A stretch of DNA of 64,000 nt from Litorimonas sp046250185 (GTDB lineage: Bacteria; Pseudomonadota; Alphaproteobacteria; Caulobacterales; Maricaulaceae): the NCBI RefSeq assembly GCF_046250185.1, contig NZ_CP176469.1; one strand, 5' to 3'. Both the position numbers and the translations under genes were made by a program. Positions within the stretch are counted from its first letter, which is position 1. Every line of letters begins with the position of its first letter. The notes beneath the pieces are model-generated. The model had not been told where the DNA came from. It saw only the letters and a program-made list of their open reading frames with translations, and did not search any database. Of this stretch, positions 1-9,062 are shown piece after piece.

Positions 1-566
1 GCTTTGATATGCGCGTCGTCCCAGGCTGGGCGACGAAAGACTGTTTCGACCATGCCGCGAAAATGCTCCAATGGGTAGGTATCGTAATCAGGATCAAAAC
101 TTGCCTGATCCCAATCGCGACAAAATTTAACCGCCGCGTCAAAATATGGGTGATCCTTGAATTTCAAATGGGCGTCAGGGTCGAGGCCAACCTTGTTGGC
201 ATAATAAGGATATTGAAATATCCCGTGATGCTGCACGACCCACGCACATTCGTCGCGCACATAGGGGCGTAATATTGCTGCGGCAAAGCTGTCATGATTA
301 AGCGGGGCGAGGTCATCGCCGAGGTCATGCACCAAAACACTCACAACCCAATCAATGTCTGCCCCGTCACGTTCTGCGCGCGTGGCGCATTGCAGGCTGT
401 GTGTGAGACGGTCAATTTTATATCCTGCGAGCGAGTCGCGTAGCCCTTCGAGCGCCCGCATGATGCGGTCGGGGAGGGCGTAGGCAAATTCGGCCTCATG
501 CTTGGCGAGAAAGGCGTAATCCTCTGCCGTGCCGTCCGCCATTTGTGTGAAAGAAACTGTGTCCAT
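1..566 (-). CDS. HD-domain oxygenase, TmpB/PhnZ-like (3' end outside window)
   Basis: This minus-strand frame starts with ATG at 566 and stays open to the window edge (188 codons), so only the C-terminus is missing; PhnZ-type proteins are about 190 residues. An HD fold is visible: a His near residue 51 (THSLQ), the HD pair in VHDLGDD, and a later HHGIFQ. The early DGTAEDY (Tyr17) resembles the N-terminal Tyr region that gates the iron site in PhnZ/TmpB. These mixed-valent di-iron enzymes split the C-P bond of a 1-hydroxylated phosphonate. The gene begins one base after the stop of a BBOX-like dioxygenase, the expected hydroxylating partner, so the two are surely cotranscribed. The substrate is inferred; a trimethylated aminophosphonate is plausible from the TmpA likeness. 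Confidence 0.8.
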   Translation of the reverse strand, partial: MDTVSFTQMADGTAEDYAFLAKHEAEFAYALPDRIMRALEGLRDSLAGYKIDRLTHSLQCATRAERDGADIDWVVSVLVHDLGDDLAPLNHDSFAAAILRPYVRDECAWVVQHHGIFQYPYYANKVGLDPDAHLKFKDHPYFDAAVKFCRDWDQASFDPDYDTYPLEHFRGMVETVFRRPAWDDAHIK

Positions 567-567
567 G

Positions 568-1704
568 CTAATCTTCTCGTCGAACTGACGTTGTTACGCC
601 GTCACGCACTAACATGCGGTAAAGGCTCGCGGGGCCATCATGGTCGATATAACAGCCCTGCAAATGCCGATGACCCTGACGTCCATTAAAAGCTGTGCGC
701 CCATGCAGTAAACGATAATTATCCATCATCAATAATGTCCCTGGGCGGAATGGAAAGCGGATTTGAAATTCATCACTCTCGCTCATCACGTGCAGACGTT
801 TTCGGCCCGCATAGAAAAGCGATAACGTATCATGGTCCAATGCAGGCACGTAGTCGAGCCGCGAGCTTAATCGTATCTGGCGCACAATTCCAACGTGGTC
901 ACGCTCAATCAAGGGTCCGAAATGTTCTAAGATCGCAGACGGCCCTTCATAGCGAAAGCGCACAGAGACCCGCTCCAACACATCGGCTTGATCAGGTGCT
1001 TCGCGGCGCAACGCCTCTGCAATCGCCATGCCGTCGACCAATGTTGAGAGCCCGCCAGACACCTCATTGCGCAGGCAGTGCAAATATTGAATTCCTGGGA
1101 CGGGCGCGCGGTAGGGATTATCCGTATGGGACGCGAGCGCGACATCTGTATAGGCGAGATCAGACGGATTTGGTTTCATCTCCACATTAAATAACTCGCC
1201 GAAATTCGTCTCGCGCAAATAGCCAAAACGCCGTGCCAGAAATTTAAGACTATCGCGATCTGTCGGCGTGTTCTGCAGAATACAAAAACCGTGGCGGAAA
1301 TAATCTTCCAAGAGGGATTTCATTTTTGCGGGTTGATCTAGGTCGGCCCAATCTGCTTCAGGCAATCGATTTAAAGAGGCATCCCAACTTTGGGGGGAGG
1401 GCAAAGCCTCCGCATGAGGCGCCCACCCAAGCTCCTGCAGCGTATCTTGTAGAGATAAAGATAAAGTCTCGCCTGAATTAAATGTCAGCTTTATCGCGTC
1501 TGCCGTTGTGTCATTTATCTGTGATACCACTAAATCATCTGGTAATTCACTGTGCTCATAAAGGCGTTGATGGCTGATGGGATCAAAGACGTTTTCGCCA
1601 TTGACCCGCTCACGAAGCCAGAGTGGGTGGAGAACTTGTCGTTGTCCAGAAAAGCTCAGAGCGAGACCGCCTGTATCTGGATCAATCGTAGCTAAAGCAG
1701 ACAT
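568..1704 (-). CDS. gamma-butyrobetaine hydroxylase-like Fe(II)/2OG dioxygenase (TmpA-like)
   Basis: The product (378 aa) belongs to the TauD/BBOX clan. The N-terminal 90 residues match the DUF971-like domain of gamma-butyrobetaine hydroxylases (HPLWLRER) but lack the zinc-binding cysteines of the carnitine enzyme. The catalytic half has the facial triad: HTD in ASHTDNPYR and a distal His in LLHGRTAF, with a following Arg for 2-oxoglutarate. Three in-frame Met codons lie at 1716, 1710 and 1704; the last is chosen because GGAG ends 6 nt before it. An HD oxygenase starts one base after the stop. This pairing is the hallmark of TmpA/TmpB and PhnY/PhnZ phosphonate catabolism, so hydroxylation of a quaternary-ammonium phosphonate at C1 is likelier than carnitine synthesis. 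No phosphonate transporter is visible. Confidence 0.8.
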   Translation of the reverse strand: MSALATIDPDTGGLALSFSGQRQVLHPLWLRERVNGENVFDPISHQRLYEHSELPDDLVVSQINDTTADAIKLTFNSGETLSLSLQDTLQELGWAPHAEALPSPQSWDASLNRLPEADWADLDQPAKMKSLLEDYFRHGFCILQNTPTDRDSLKFLARRFGYLRETNFGELFNVEMKPNPSDLAYTDVALASHTDNPYRAPVPGIQYLHCLRNEVSGGLSTLVDGMAIAEALRREAPDQADVLERVSVRFRYEGPSAILEHFGPLIERDHVGIVRQIRLSSRLDYVPALDHDTLSLFYAGRKRLHVMSESDEFQIRFPFRPGTLLMMDNYRLLHGRTAFNGRQGHRHLQGCYIDHDGPASLYRMLVRDGVTTSVRRED

Positions 1705-1802
1705 GAGCATCTCCATGATAGCCTGCGAATAATGTCCCCAGATTATCAGAAAATGCGGCGCAGCCTAGCGCGAAAATGCACCATTAGAAAAAATGAAGTG
1801 TC

Positions 1803-3368
1803 TTAACTAGACGCGTCTTTGAACAAAGACATGAGGGCTGTGGTGCTGGGGTCGTGATCGCCTGTATCGCCAGTCTTTAATTCGCTCAGGATTTTTGTTG
1901 CCAAGACTTTGCCCAATTCCACGCCCCATTGATCAAAGGAATTTACATTCCAAATTACACCTTGCACGAAGACTTTATGCTCATAAAGCGCAATTAAATG
2001 CCCAAGTGCGAAGGGGGATAGTTCGTCCAAAGTCAGTGTCGTCGAAGGGCGATTTCCTGGAAAAGTTTTTTGCGGCGCAATCGCATCGGCATCTGTGCGG
2101 TCGCCTAATTCCTCGCGGACAACATGTTCTGATTTGCCGAGCATCAAGGCTTCGCTTTGCGCAAAACAATTTGCCAATAAGGCAGTGTGGTGGTCTGGCC
2201 GCGCCGAGTGATCGTTCAAAACAGCCACGAAATCAACGGGCGCACCGGGTGTGCCTTGGTGCAGCCATTGGAAGAATGCGTGTTGTCCATTTGTGCCCTC
2301 ATCGCCCCAAATAATAGGGCAGGTCAGGCCAGCCTCTTCGCCGTCTCGCGTGATACGTTTGCCGTTACTTTCCATTTCCAACTGTTGCAGAAAGGCCGCA
2401 AGTTTACGGATGCGCTGCGCATATGGGATCACTGCGAGGGAGCTATAGCCCAGCACATTGCGGTTCCAGATTCCGACCATCGCCATCATCACAGGTAAGT
2501 TGTCTTGCAAGGGTTGATCTCGGAAATGCATATCCATCGCCGCCGCCCCTTTGAGAAATTGATCAAAGCTCTCAGGTCCGTAAGCTATTTGTAGGGATAG
2601 CCCCACGGCTGACCAAACAGAATAACGCCCGCCGACCCAATCCCAGAAATCAAAAATCTGATCAGACGGGATGCCGAAAGCTTCTGCCCCTGTGCGGTTC
2701 GCCGTGACAGCCAGCATATGATCGCCCGCCTTATCGCCAAGCGTTTCCGCCAGCCAGTTGCGCACGGCATCGCCGTTCATTTTGGTTTCTTGGGTGCCGA
2801 AAGATTTGGACACGACAATGGCAAGCGTCTCTTTTGGGTCGAGGCCAGAGATTGCGTCATTGACCGATGCTCCGTCGATATTTTCCGCAAAGCGCAACGT
2901 CAAGCTAGGCTCGCCATTCGCGGCAAATGCATCAGCGACAAGACGGGGCCCAAGATCGGAGCCGCCAATGCCGATATGGATGATATTTTTGAACTTACCG
3001 TCTTCGCGAATTTTTCGCGCGAAGGCCGCCATATGGTCGCGCATATCAGCGACGTCTTTTTTGACAGCGGTCGATCCGCCTACGCCGCGAAGTGCCATGT
3101 GTAAGACGGCGCGGTCCTCTGACGTATTGACTTTCTCGCCCGCGAATAATTTTGCACGCCATTCTTCTAGGTGACACGCCGCCGCGAGGGACAGCAGCGC
3201 CTCTTTGGCGGATTGACTGATCGCTTGCTTGGAAAAGTCAGCGCGCAACGGCCCTTCACGCAGGACAAAATTCTCCATGCGACGCGGTTCAGTTTTAAAG
3301 AGATCAGCAATGCCAATGCTTTTCGTAGCTAGGTCTTCAAGCTTTTTAAAGTGTTCGTCGCGCGTCAT
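1803..3368 (-). CDS. pgi: glucose-6-phosphate isomerase
   Basis: A 521-residue cytosolic isomerase interconverting glucose 6-phosphate and fructose 6-phosphate. The family signature GGRYSVWSAVGL is present near residue 250, as are IHIGIGGSDLGPRL (phosphate loop), the active-site region NGQHAFFQWLHQG and the C-terminal FDQWGVELGK. Length is normal for a bacterial Pgi. It is followed on the same strand by the phosphonate pair after about 100 nt, and preceded by rph with a 23-nt gap. It would feed the fructose phosphate made by the fructokinase at 43.2 kb into central metabolism, although that link is functional, not genomic. Confidence 0.97.
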   Translation of the reverse strand: MTRDEHFKKLEDLATKSIGIADLFKTEPRRMENFVLREGPLRADFSKQAISQSAKEALLSLAAACHLEEWRAKLFAGEKVNTSEDRAVLHMALRGVGGSTAVKKDVADMRDHMAAFARKIREDGKFKNIIHIGIGGSDLGPRLVADAFAANGEPSLTLRFAENIDGASVNDAISGLDPKETLAIVVSKSFGTQETKMNGDAVRNWLAETLGDKAGDHMLAVTANRTGAEAFGIPSDQIFDFWDWVGGRYSVWSAVGLSLQIAYGPESFDQFLKGAAAMDMHFRDQPLQDNLPVMMAMVGIWNRNVLGYSSLAVIPYAQRIRKLAAFLQQLEMESNGKRITRDGEEAGLTCPIIWGDEGTNGQHAFFQWLHQGTPGAPVDFVAVLNDHSARPDHHTALLANCFAQSEALMLGKSEHVVREELGDRTDADAIAPQKTFPGNRPSTTLTLDELSPFALGHLIALYEHKVFVQGVIWNVNSFDQWGVELGKVLATKILSELKTGDTGDHDPSTTALMSLFKDASS

Positions 3369-3391
3369 GGTCGTTCATTTCTTTTAATTAA

Positions 3392-4108
3392 TTACGCCTT
3401 GAGCGCAGCTTTTTGCATGGCGCATAATTCCGTCACGCCTTTGTCCGCAAGACGTGTCAGCTCGGCCATCTCGGAGGCTTTGAAGGGTGTGTCTTCGGCG
3501 GAGGCCTGCACTTCGATAATACCGCCGTCATCCGTCAGGACAAAATTGGCATCAGCTTGCGCGGTGCTGTCCTCGGTATATTCTAAATCCAGGCGACATT
3601 CGCCGTCGACAATCCCGCAACTCACGGCGGCCATATTGGCATAGACTGGGTTTTCTTTAAGCTCACCTGTCTCAACAAGTTTTTGGCAAGCTTGATAGAG
3701 CGCAACCCAAGCGCCAGAGATCGACGCTGTCCGCGTGCCGCCATCGGCTTGCATCACATCGCAATCTAAAATGATCTGACGCTCGCCAAGTTTTTGCAGG
3801 TCAATCACGGCGCGCAAAGAGCGTCCGATCAAGCGTTGAATTTCAACAGTCCGCCCGCCTTGCTTCCCCCGCGCGGCTTCGCGATTATTTCGAGAATGAG
3901 TAGAACGCGGTAGCATACCGTATTCCGCCGTCACCCAACCCTTGCCCTTGCCCTTCATCCAGCGTGGGACTGAGCTGTCGACGGAGGCTGTGCAGAGGAC
4001 ATGAGTGTTTCCGAATTTTGCCAAGCACGACCCTTCGGCATAGCGCGAAACACCGACCTCAAAAGTGACGTCACGCAGTTGATCGGCAGCACGGTTATCA
4101 GGGCGCAT
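3392..4108 (-). CDS. rph: ribonuclease PH
   Basis: A 238-aa phosphorolytic 3'-5' exoribonuclease that trims tRNA 3' ends. The start MRPDNRAADQLRDV, the RNA-binding stretch around WVTAEYGMLPRSTHSR, and the C-terminal DADGGTRTASISGAWVAL region with its phosphate-site residues are all typical, and length matches the family. It lies 23 nt upstream of pgi on the same strand. In many alphaproteobacteria rph is followed by rdgB and hemW; here it is followed by pgi instead. Confidence 0.96.
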   Translation of the reverse strand: MRPDNRAADQLRDVTFEVGVSRYAEGSCLAKFGNTHVLCTASVDSSVPRWMKGKGKGWVTAEYGMLPRSTHSRNNREAARGKQGGRTVEIQRLIGRSLRAVIDLQKLGERQIILDCDVMQADGGTRTASISGAWVALYQACQKLVETGELKENPVYANMAAVSCGIVDGECRLDLEYTEDSTAQADANFVLTDDGGIIEVQASAEDTPFKASEMAELTRLADKGVTELCAMQKAALKA

Positions 4109-4187
4109 AAGGCTCTCCAGTCGGGGGGATAAAATTAACTGCGCGCCTGATAGCGAAATTGACGCGAAAAGGCTAGCGCTAAGCGGA

Positions 4188-7100
4188 TTATTCCGTCTTC
4201 ACGCTTATGCCTTGATCGGCGAGTTGCGCTTTGATTTGTGCGCTGGTGTTAAAGCTGCGCAGGATATTAAATAATTCGCCCTCAATCCCAACATCAAAAG
4301 CGAAAGGTTGCCCATTCAACACGTCTGGGTTTTTGCCGTCAAAGGCCAGGCCGACTTTCACATCACCGTCCAACGGTCCGTTTACTTCAGCGGATAATTC
4401 ACGATAGCGGAAATCTTTGAGAGCCTCCAGCGCCTTGCCAGCATATTCATTGGCTTGGCCTGCTGCCGCAGCTTCTTTGGCGGTATATTTGATGACGCCG
4501 CCGTCTTTGACAAATAATCGCCCGCCATCGACGCGCACATCAATGCCAGAAATCACAATGGGGAAAGTGCCTTCGAGATCGCCTGTCGCTTCAATCGCGC
4601 CGTCGCCCAAATTGTTTAAAAACTCACCCAGCCCGACTTTATCAAGACGCAAAACCACTCGGTTTTCTGTCGCTGCATATTTCCACGTAAATGGGTCGAG
4701 CGAGAAAAACCCGTCGCCTAGCGGCCAGCGCGCAGAGTAAACTTTCACGCCGTCTTCGACAAATTCATATTCGATCACGCCGTTTTCCAATGGGAGGCCA
4801 GGGTCAAATTTCTCAACTGTCAGCGTCTGCCGTCCCCGCGTTTTCAGCGGCAGAACGGAGGCGAGATCAAGCTCCGTATTGACGTTGGTCAACGGGCCAG
4901 GGGCTGTGCCGATATTCATATTGATCAGCTTGGCTGTACCAGAACTTTGCAGGGGTTGGTTGGCACCAAAGGCCAGATTGATCTTGGCCGAAGCTTGGCC
5001 TTCGACACGCGCAATTTTTCCGCGCAGCGTTGGGATCAGGGCTTGGGGCTGCAATTTCCCAGGCTTAAACTGCAGGGCGTCTATTGTGACAACTGCCGTG
5101 CCTTGGCTATCGCGGATTGTGTAATCAATGTCGATCGGCGTGTCATTGGCTTGCGGGAGGAAGGCAATCGCTTCGCCTTCATATTGCCCGTTCACGAAAT
5201 TCACACGGCCTTTGATCGGCATGGGGGGCAGGTCATTGCCCGTCAGTTTCACTCGCCCACCTTCATGAGTAAGGCGATAATCATTCGGTGTCCCCGCCAC
5301 ATCAAGGCTGATTGCTTTGGCTTGCACGAGGTCTGATTGCACATCCGCTAGCGGCGCTGTGAGCGTAAATTCAGGCGTCTGCCCTGTGGTGAGCTGTGTT
5401 GTGAAAGCACCGTCACCCAGTGCGATGCGCGTATTCGGTCCCGGCAAATCTTCACTGGTGATCAGGGCATTAGCATATGTCCCAGACCAGTCTTGCTGCA
5501 AAGCGCCGCCCACCGTTTTGAGCGCACCAGAGATATTCGTCTTGGCCGCGCTGACCTCTAACCGCGCTGGCTCGGTCAGGCGATCTGCGCTCAGTATCAC
5601 GTCAGATAGGATTGCATTGATTTTAGCCGTGTCGCCAGTGCGCGTGTAGAGTGGGGCGGCGGGCGCGAGGGTCGCCGTGACTTTGCTGGCCAGCCAGTCC
5701 GTCTGCGTTGCGATCTTAGCGGCAGACACACGGCCTCCGTCTGCAGGCATAAAATTTAGCGCCATTGTATTGGGTCGAAGGATGACGTCCATACGTCCAC
5801 CCGTTTTTAGCGCCTCCACAATCGCGCCAGGGATCGGGCCGTCATAATTAATTTTACCGTTCAGTCCGACTGTGCGCCTTGCAAGGTTTGTCCCGTCATA
5901 TTCGACCATCGCGGAGAAAGGCCGCAGCCTGGCTGGGACACGCTTATTTTGCCACGTCGATTGTGTTTTAATGCGCGCCTTGAATTGGTTGACTTGGTCG
6001 ATCTGCCAACCATTGATAGACTGCGCGGCGAATTCTACGCCCGTCGCAGACAGGTCTACGGGCTGTGTCATTTGCACATCGAACCGCGCCAACAGTACCT
6101 GTTTCGCACGGTCAAATTGATATGTCGGAACGGGAAGCGCCGCGGCGGCAGGCCTTAATGTCAGGGTTGTCGCATCAGATGTGACGATCAAGGGCTCGGA
6201 CAAAGTCACCTCCGCGCCGCCTGCATCACGCTGAATATCGCCCGCCGCCGAGACGCGACTTTCAGTCAACAGCGCCAAAAGCTTGCGCTCTAAATCGCCC
6301 ACGAAATTTTCTGCAATCGGGGTTGTGGATAAGGCGGGCGATAAGGACAGCGTGCGCGCCAAATCACGGGTGCGGATCGGATCGGGCAGGCGCAGGGATG
6401 CAACATCTGCCCGCCATGTCCCGCGTAAATCAGGTAAAGCGTCCGTCAATTCCACGTCACCCCGCCAGTCCATCTGGCCTGTTTTCAGCGCAACCTGCGC
6501 CGTGTTCAGTGTCTCAAATGTCGCGTTGATGTCGCCACGAAAAGCCCGCTGCCCTTCCGCGATGTCTGGATAGCCGTCAAAGGTAATCTGAACCTCTGTG
6601 CCGTCAAAGGCAGGGTGATCCAGCAAGGGCAAATTCGCGCTGCCTTGCGTTTTGATGAGGCCGTCTTCGCGCACGATATCAATAGCCGCGCGGACAGTCG
6701 CAATCCCGTCTTTAAGGGTAAGCTTTGTCTCGGGCAGGGTAAGGTCTGCGGTAAAATTTTGCGTGTCACTGATTTTGGCGTCAGCCCTCACGTCGGCTGT
6801 GCCATAAGGTGTGCGCAGCGTGAACAGCCCGTCTGTGACAGTGACGCCCTCTGGTGGAAATCCTCCTTCATCCGTTTGCCCCATGCCGGGCGGCACCCAG
6901 CCATCTATAATTTTACCTTGCGCATCGAGCGTCACGGTGGCGCTCGGTTTTGTAAACGCCAGTCGCTTAAACCGTCCCTCTAGCGCATCTCGCCATTCAT
7001 AATCGGCGCGAATTTTGTCAGCCGCAAAAAACCGCTCGTCCTCATAGCTCAGCTTGACTTTGTTGAGTATGATATGCGTCTTGTCGATGTCTTGAATGGA

Positions 7101-7364
7101 CAACTCTGCCGTGATGCCGTCCTCAGCCAAGGTATCAATCGCCAACTGTTCCAGCAGCCCCATGCGGTTGGACCACGCCCAATAGAGCGCCATCGCCGCG
7201 ATCAGCAGCACGAATAGGACAGCCCATAACAGCCAGACCCACCAAGGTCGCCGCTTGCGATCTGCCTTTATCGGCGGGGGTGATATAGTCTCAACTGCGG
7301 TCAAACTGCCATTTCGGTTTGCGGGAACTGCCGCGTCATTGCATAAAGTATGTGAGCATGACAC
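4188..7364 (-). CDS. YdbH-like AsmA-clan envelope protein
   Basis: A 1058-residue protein with one N-terminal membrane anchor (about residues 40-64, WVWLLWAVLFVLLIAAMALY) after a basic KADRKRR stretch, then a very long periplasmic region rich in short beta strands. The C-terminal third, with repeated hydrophobic strands and a DGGRLFVKDGGVIKY segment, matches the YdbH (formerly dicarboxylate transport) family. YdbH, TamB and YhdP are partly redundant bridge-like proteins that move phospholipid to the outer membrane. Escherichia coli YdbH is about 880 residues and is followed by ynbE and ydbL; neither small gene follows here, as rph comes next. The start at 7364 is the only Met that precedes the anchor closely. 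Confidence 0.8.
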   Translation of the reverse strand: MSCSHTLCNDAAVPANRNGSLTAVETISPPPIKADRKRRPWWVWLLWAVLFVLLIAAMALYWAWSNRMGLLEQLAIDTLAEDGITAELSIQDIDKTHIILNKVKLSYEDERFFAADKIRADYEWRDALEGRFKRLAFTKPSATVTLDAQGKIIDGWVPPGMGQTDEGGFPPEGVTVTDGLFTLRTPYGTADVRADAKISDTQNFTADLTLPETKLTLKDGIATVRAAIDIVREDGLIKTQGSANLPLLDHPAFDGTEVQITFDGYPDIAEGQRAFRGDINATFETLNTAQVALKTGQMDWRGDVELTDALPDLRGTWRADVASLRLPDPIRTRDLARTLSLSPALSTTPIAENFVGDLERKLLALLTESRVSAAGDIQRDAGGAEVTLSEPLIVTSDATTLTLRPAAAALPVPTYQFDRAKQVLLARFDVQMTQPVDLSATGVEFAAQSINGWQIDQVNQFKARIKTQSTWQNKRVPARLRPFSAMVEYDGTNLARRTVGLNGKINYDGPIPGAIVEALKTGGRMDVILRPNTMALNFMPADGGRVSAAKIATQTDWLASKVTATLAPAAPLYTRTGDTAKINAILSDVILSADRLTEPARLEVSAAKTNISGALKTVGGALQQDWSGTYANALITSEDLPGPNTRIALGDGAFTTQLTTGQTPEFTLTAPLADVQSDLVQAKAISLDVAGTPNDYRLTHEGGRVKLTGNDLPPMPIKGRVNFVNGQYEGEAIAFLPQANDTPIDIDYTIRDSQGTAVVTIDALQFKPGKLQPQALIPTLRGKIARVEGQASAKINLAFGANQPLQSSGTAKLINMNIGTAPGPLTNVNTELDLASVLPLKTRGRQTLTVEKFDPGLPLENGVIEYEFVEDGVKVYSARWPLGDGFFSLDPFTWKYAATENRVVLRLDKVGLGEFLNNLGDGAIEATGDLEGTFPIVISGIDVRVDGGRLFVKDGGVIKYTAKEAAAAGQANEYAGKALEALKDFRYRELSAEVNGPLDGDVKVGLAFDGKNPDVLNGQPFAFDVGIEGELFNILRSFNTSAQIKAQLADQGISVKTE

Positions 7365-7537
7365 CCATACCCCCCCGCTCTACGCTTTCAGACTGGCTTG
7401 CACCATAATTTTTCGTAAGTTTACGTGGTAATTAGGATGCGTTAACCAAGTTGTAGGAATCGTGCTGGCATTATGGGGCTTGTTCATCACTATTGAGATC
7501 AACGATGCCGTTTGGCGTCCTAGCAGGCATGGGGCTT

Positions 7538-8956
7538 ATGTCAGATTATAAAACGCAGCTAAAACAAGGCCTGACTGAACGGCTCGTCGCCTTTCGGCAC
7601 TACAGCCATACAGTTGTGCCCAAGGATAGCCGTCACCGTTTTCTGATTGCGTCCGTCGCCGTGAGCGCGCTCGTTTTGGTTGCAATGCCAAAATCAGAGT
7701 CTGGCATTGCCGAAGCTTCGGTTGAAACGCCTGAGCTTGCTGCGATTGATCTGGCCTCCTTTGACATGTCGACAGACTTAGCGACAGAATTGCTGAACAC
7801 AAAAACGGTCGAGTTTAAATTGCGCTCTGGCGACAATCTGGGACCGCTCTTGCAGAAAAACGGATTATCGGGCGGGGAGGCCTACCGTGTGACGCAAGCC
7901 TTTGCGTCTGTCTACAAGCCGAAGAACCTCCGCGTAGGGCAGACGTTCCAAATGCATTTCACAAACGACTCTCTCGATCATCTGACGTTTAAACCAAATG
8001 TCGAAAGCAGCGTATTTGTATCCCGCGTCGGCGAAGACTTTAAAGCTCGCAAAATTGATCATAGCTTTAAATATGAAACAATCGGCGTTGCCGCGACGAT
8101 CAACAACTCACTTTACGTCGATGCCACAAAATTGGGCGCGCCAGACAAGGTCGTCGCGCAATTCGCCAATATCTACGAATACTCCGTCGACTTCCAACGC
8201 GACATCCAGCCTGGCGATGAGTTCGAGATGTTTTTTGAAGTCGCGCGCGATCGTAAGGGCAAGATCATCAAAGCAGGTGATTTGCTTTATACAAGCTTCA
8301 GCCCGCGCGGAAAGCAGTCTGAATACTATCTCTTCAAAGACGATAAAGGCCGCGAGAATTTTTACGATGCTGACGGCAAAACGGCGAAGCGCAAACTCCG
8401 CGCCACACCCATCAATGGTGCGCGCCTATCCTCATCCTATGGTAAGCGCAGACATCCGATTTTGGGCTACCGTAAAATGCATACTGGCGTTGATTTCGCA
8501 GCCCCTCGCGGCACCCCAATCTTGGCCGCTGGCTCAGGCACGGTTGAACGCGCCAATCGTTATGGCGGTTACGGGAATTATATTCTCATTCGCCACACGG
8601 ACGGCTACAAAACAGCCTATGCACATTTAAATAAATTCGCGCGCGGTGTTCGGGCGGGTGCCTATGTAACCCAAGATCAAGTGATCGGCTATGTCGGCAC
8701 GACAGGTCGTTCGACAGGGCCGCACCTGCATTATGAAGTCCATCATCACGGCAAGAAGATCAATCCGCGTAGCTTGAGCCAGCTATCTGGCAAGCCACTT
8801 TCTGCCTCCGCCATGCCAGAGTTTAAAGCGCGTCGCGCAGAGATTGATAAAGCCCGCCGCAACTCACAAACAATTCGCCCTGCGGCTTTGGTCGTCGAAA
8901 ATAATACTGCGGCGACAATATCGTCACCTACTATCAATACATCGCCCGCTAATTAA
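7538..8956 (+). CDS. M23-family murein endopeptidase, membrane anchored
   Basis: The product (472 aa from this start) has an N-terminal membrane segment (FLIASVAVSALVLVAM), an OapA/LysM-like region (FKLRSGDNLGPLLQKNGL, NLRVGQTFQMHF) and a C-terminal LytM domain. The zinc and catalytic residues are in HTGVDFAAPRGTPI (His and Asp of the HxxxD motif) and the HLHYEV motif. Such enzymes cut peptide cross-links of peptidoglycan, or act as degenerate activators of amidases; here all zinc ligands are present, so it is probably active. ATG 7538 is preferred because GGGG lies shortly before it; a longer frame opens at 7493. It is monocistronic and diverges from the YdbH-like gene. Confidence 0.9.
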   Translation: MSDYKTQLKQGLTERLVAFRHYSHTVVPKDSRHRFLIASVAVSALVLVAMPKSESGIAEASVETPELAAIDLASFDMSTDLATELLNTKTVEFKLRSGDNLGPLLQKNGLSGGEAYRVTQAFASVYKPKNLRVGQTFQMHFTNDSLDHLTFKPNVESSVFVSRVGEDFKARKIDHSFKYETIGVAATINNSLYVDATKLGAPDKVVAQFANIYEYSVDFQRDIQPGDEFEMFFEVARDRKGKIIKAGDLLYTSFSPRGKQSEYYLFKDDKGRENFYDADGKTAKRKLRATPINGARLSSSYGKRRHPILGYRKMHTGVDFAAPRGTPILAAGSGTVERANRYGGYGNYILIRHTDGYKTAYAHLNKFARGVRAGAYVTQDQVIGYVGTTGRSTGPHLHYEVHHHGKKINPRSLSQLSGKPLSASAMPEFKARRAEIDKARRNSQTIRPAALVVENNTAATISSPTINTSPAN

Positions 8957-9062
8957 TTATTGAGGGTAAATCAATTTGCTATTCACCCTCTATGGGAAGC
9001 AACTTGCTACGCGTTAATTAAAAGCCTATATTCCTCGGAACGTATAACCAAGGAAAAGTGCC

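Noticed and set aside
735..1190. Plus-strand frame of 151 codons inside the dioxygenase gene
   Set aside because: Antisense shadow of a well-supported gene with intact catalytic motifs.
8962..8990. Terminator after the M23 peptidase
   Set aside because: GAGGGT/ACCCTC can pair but the loop is long and no T run follows.
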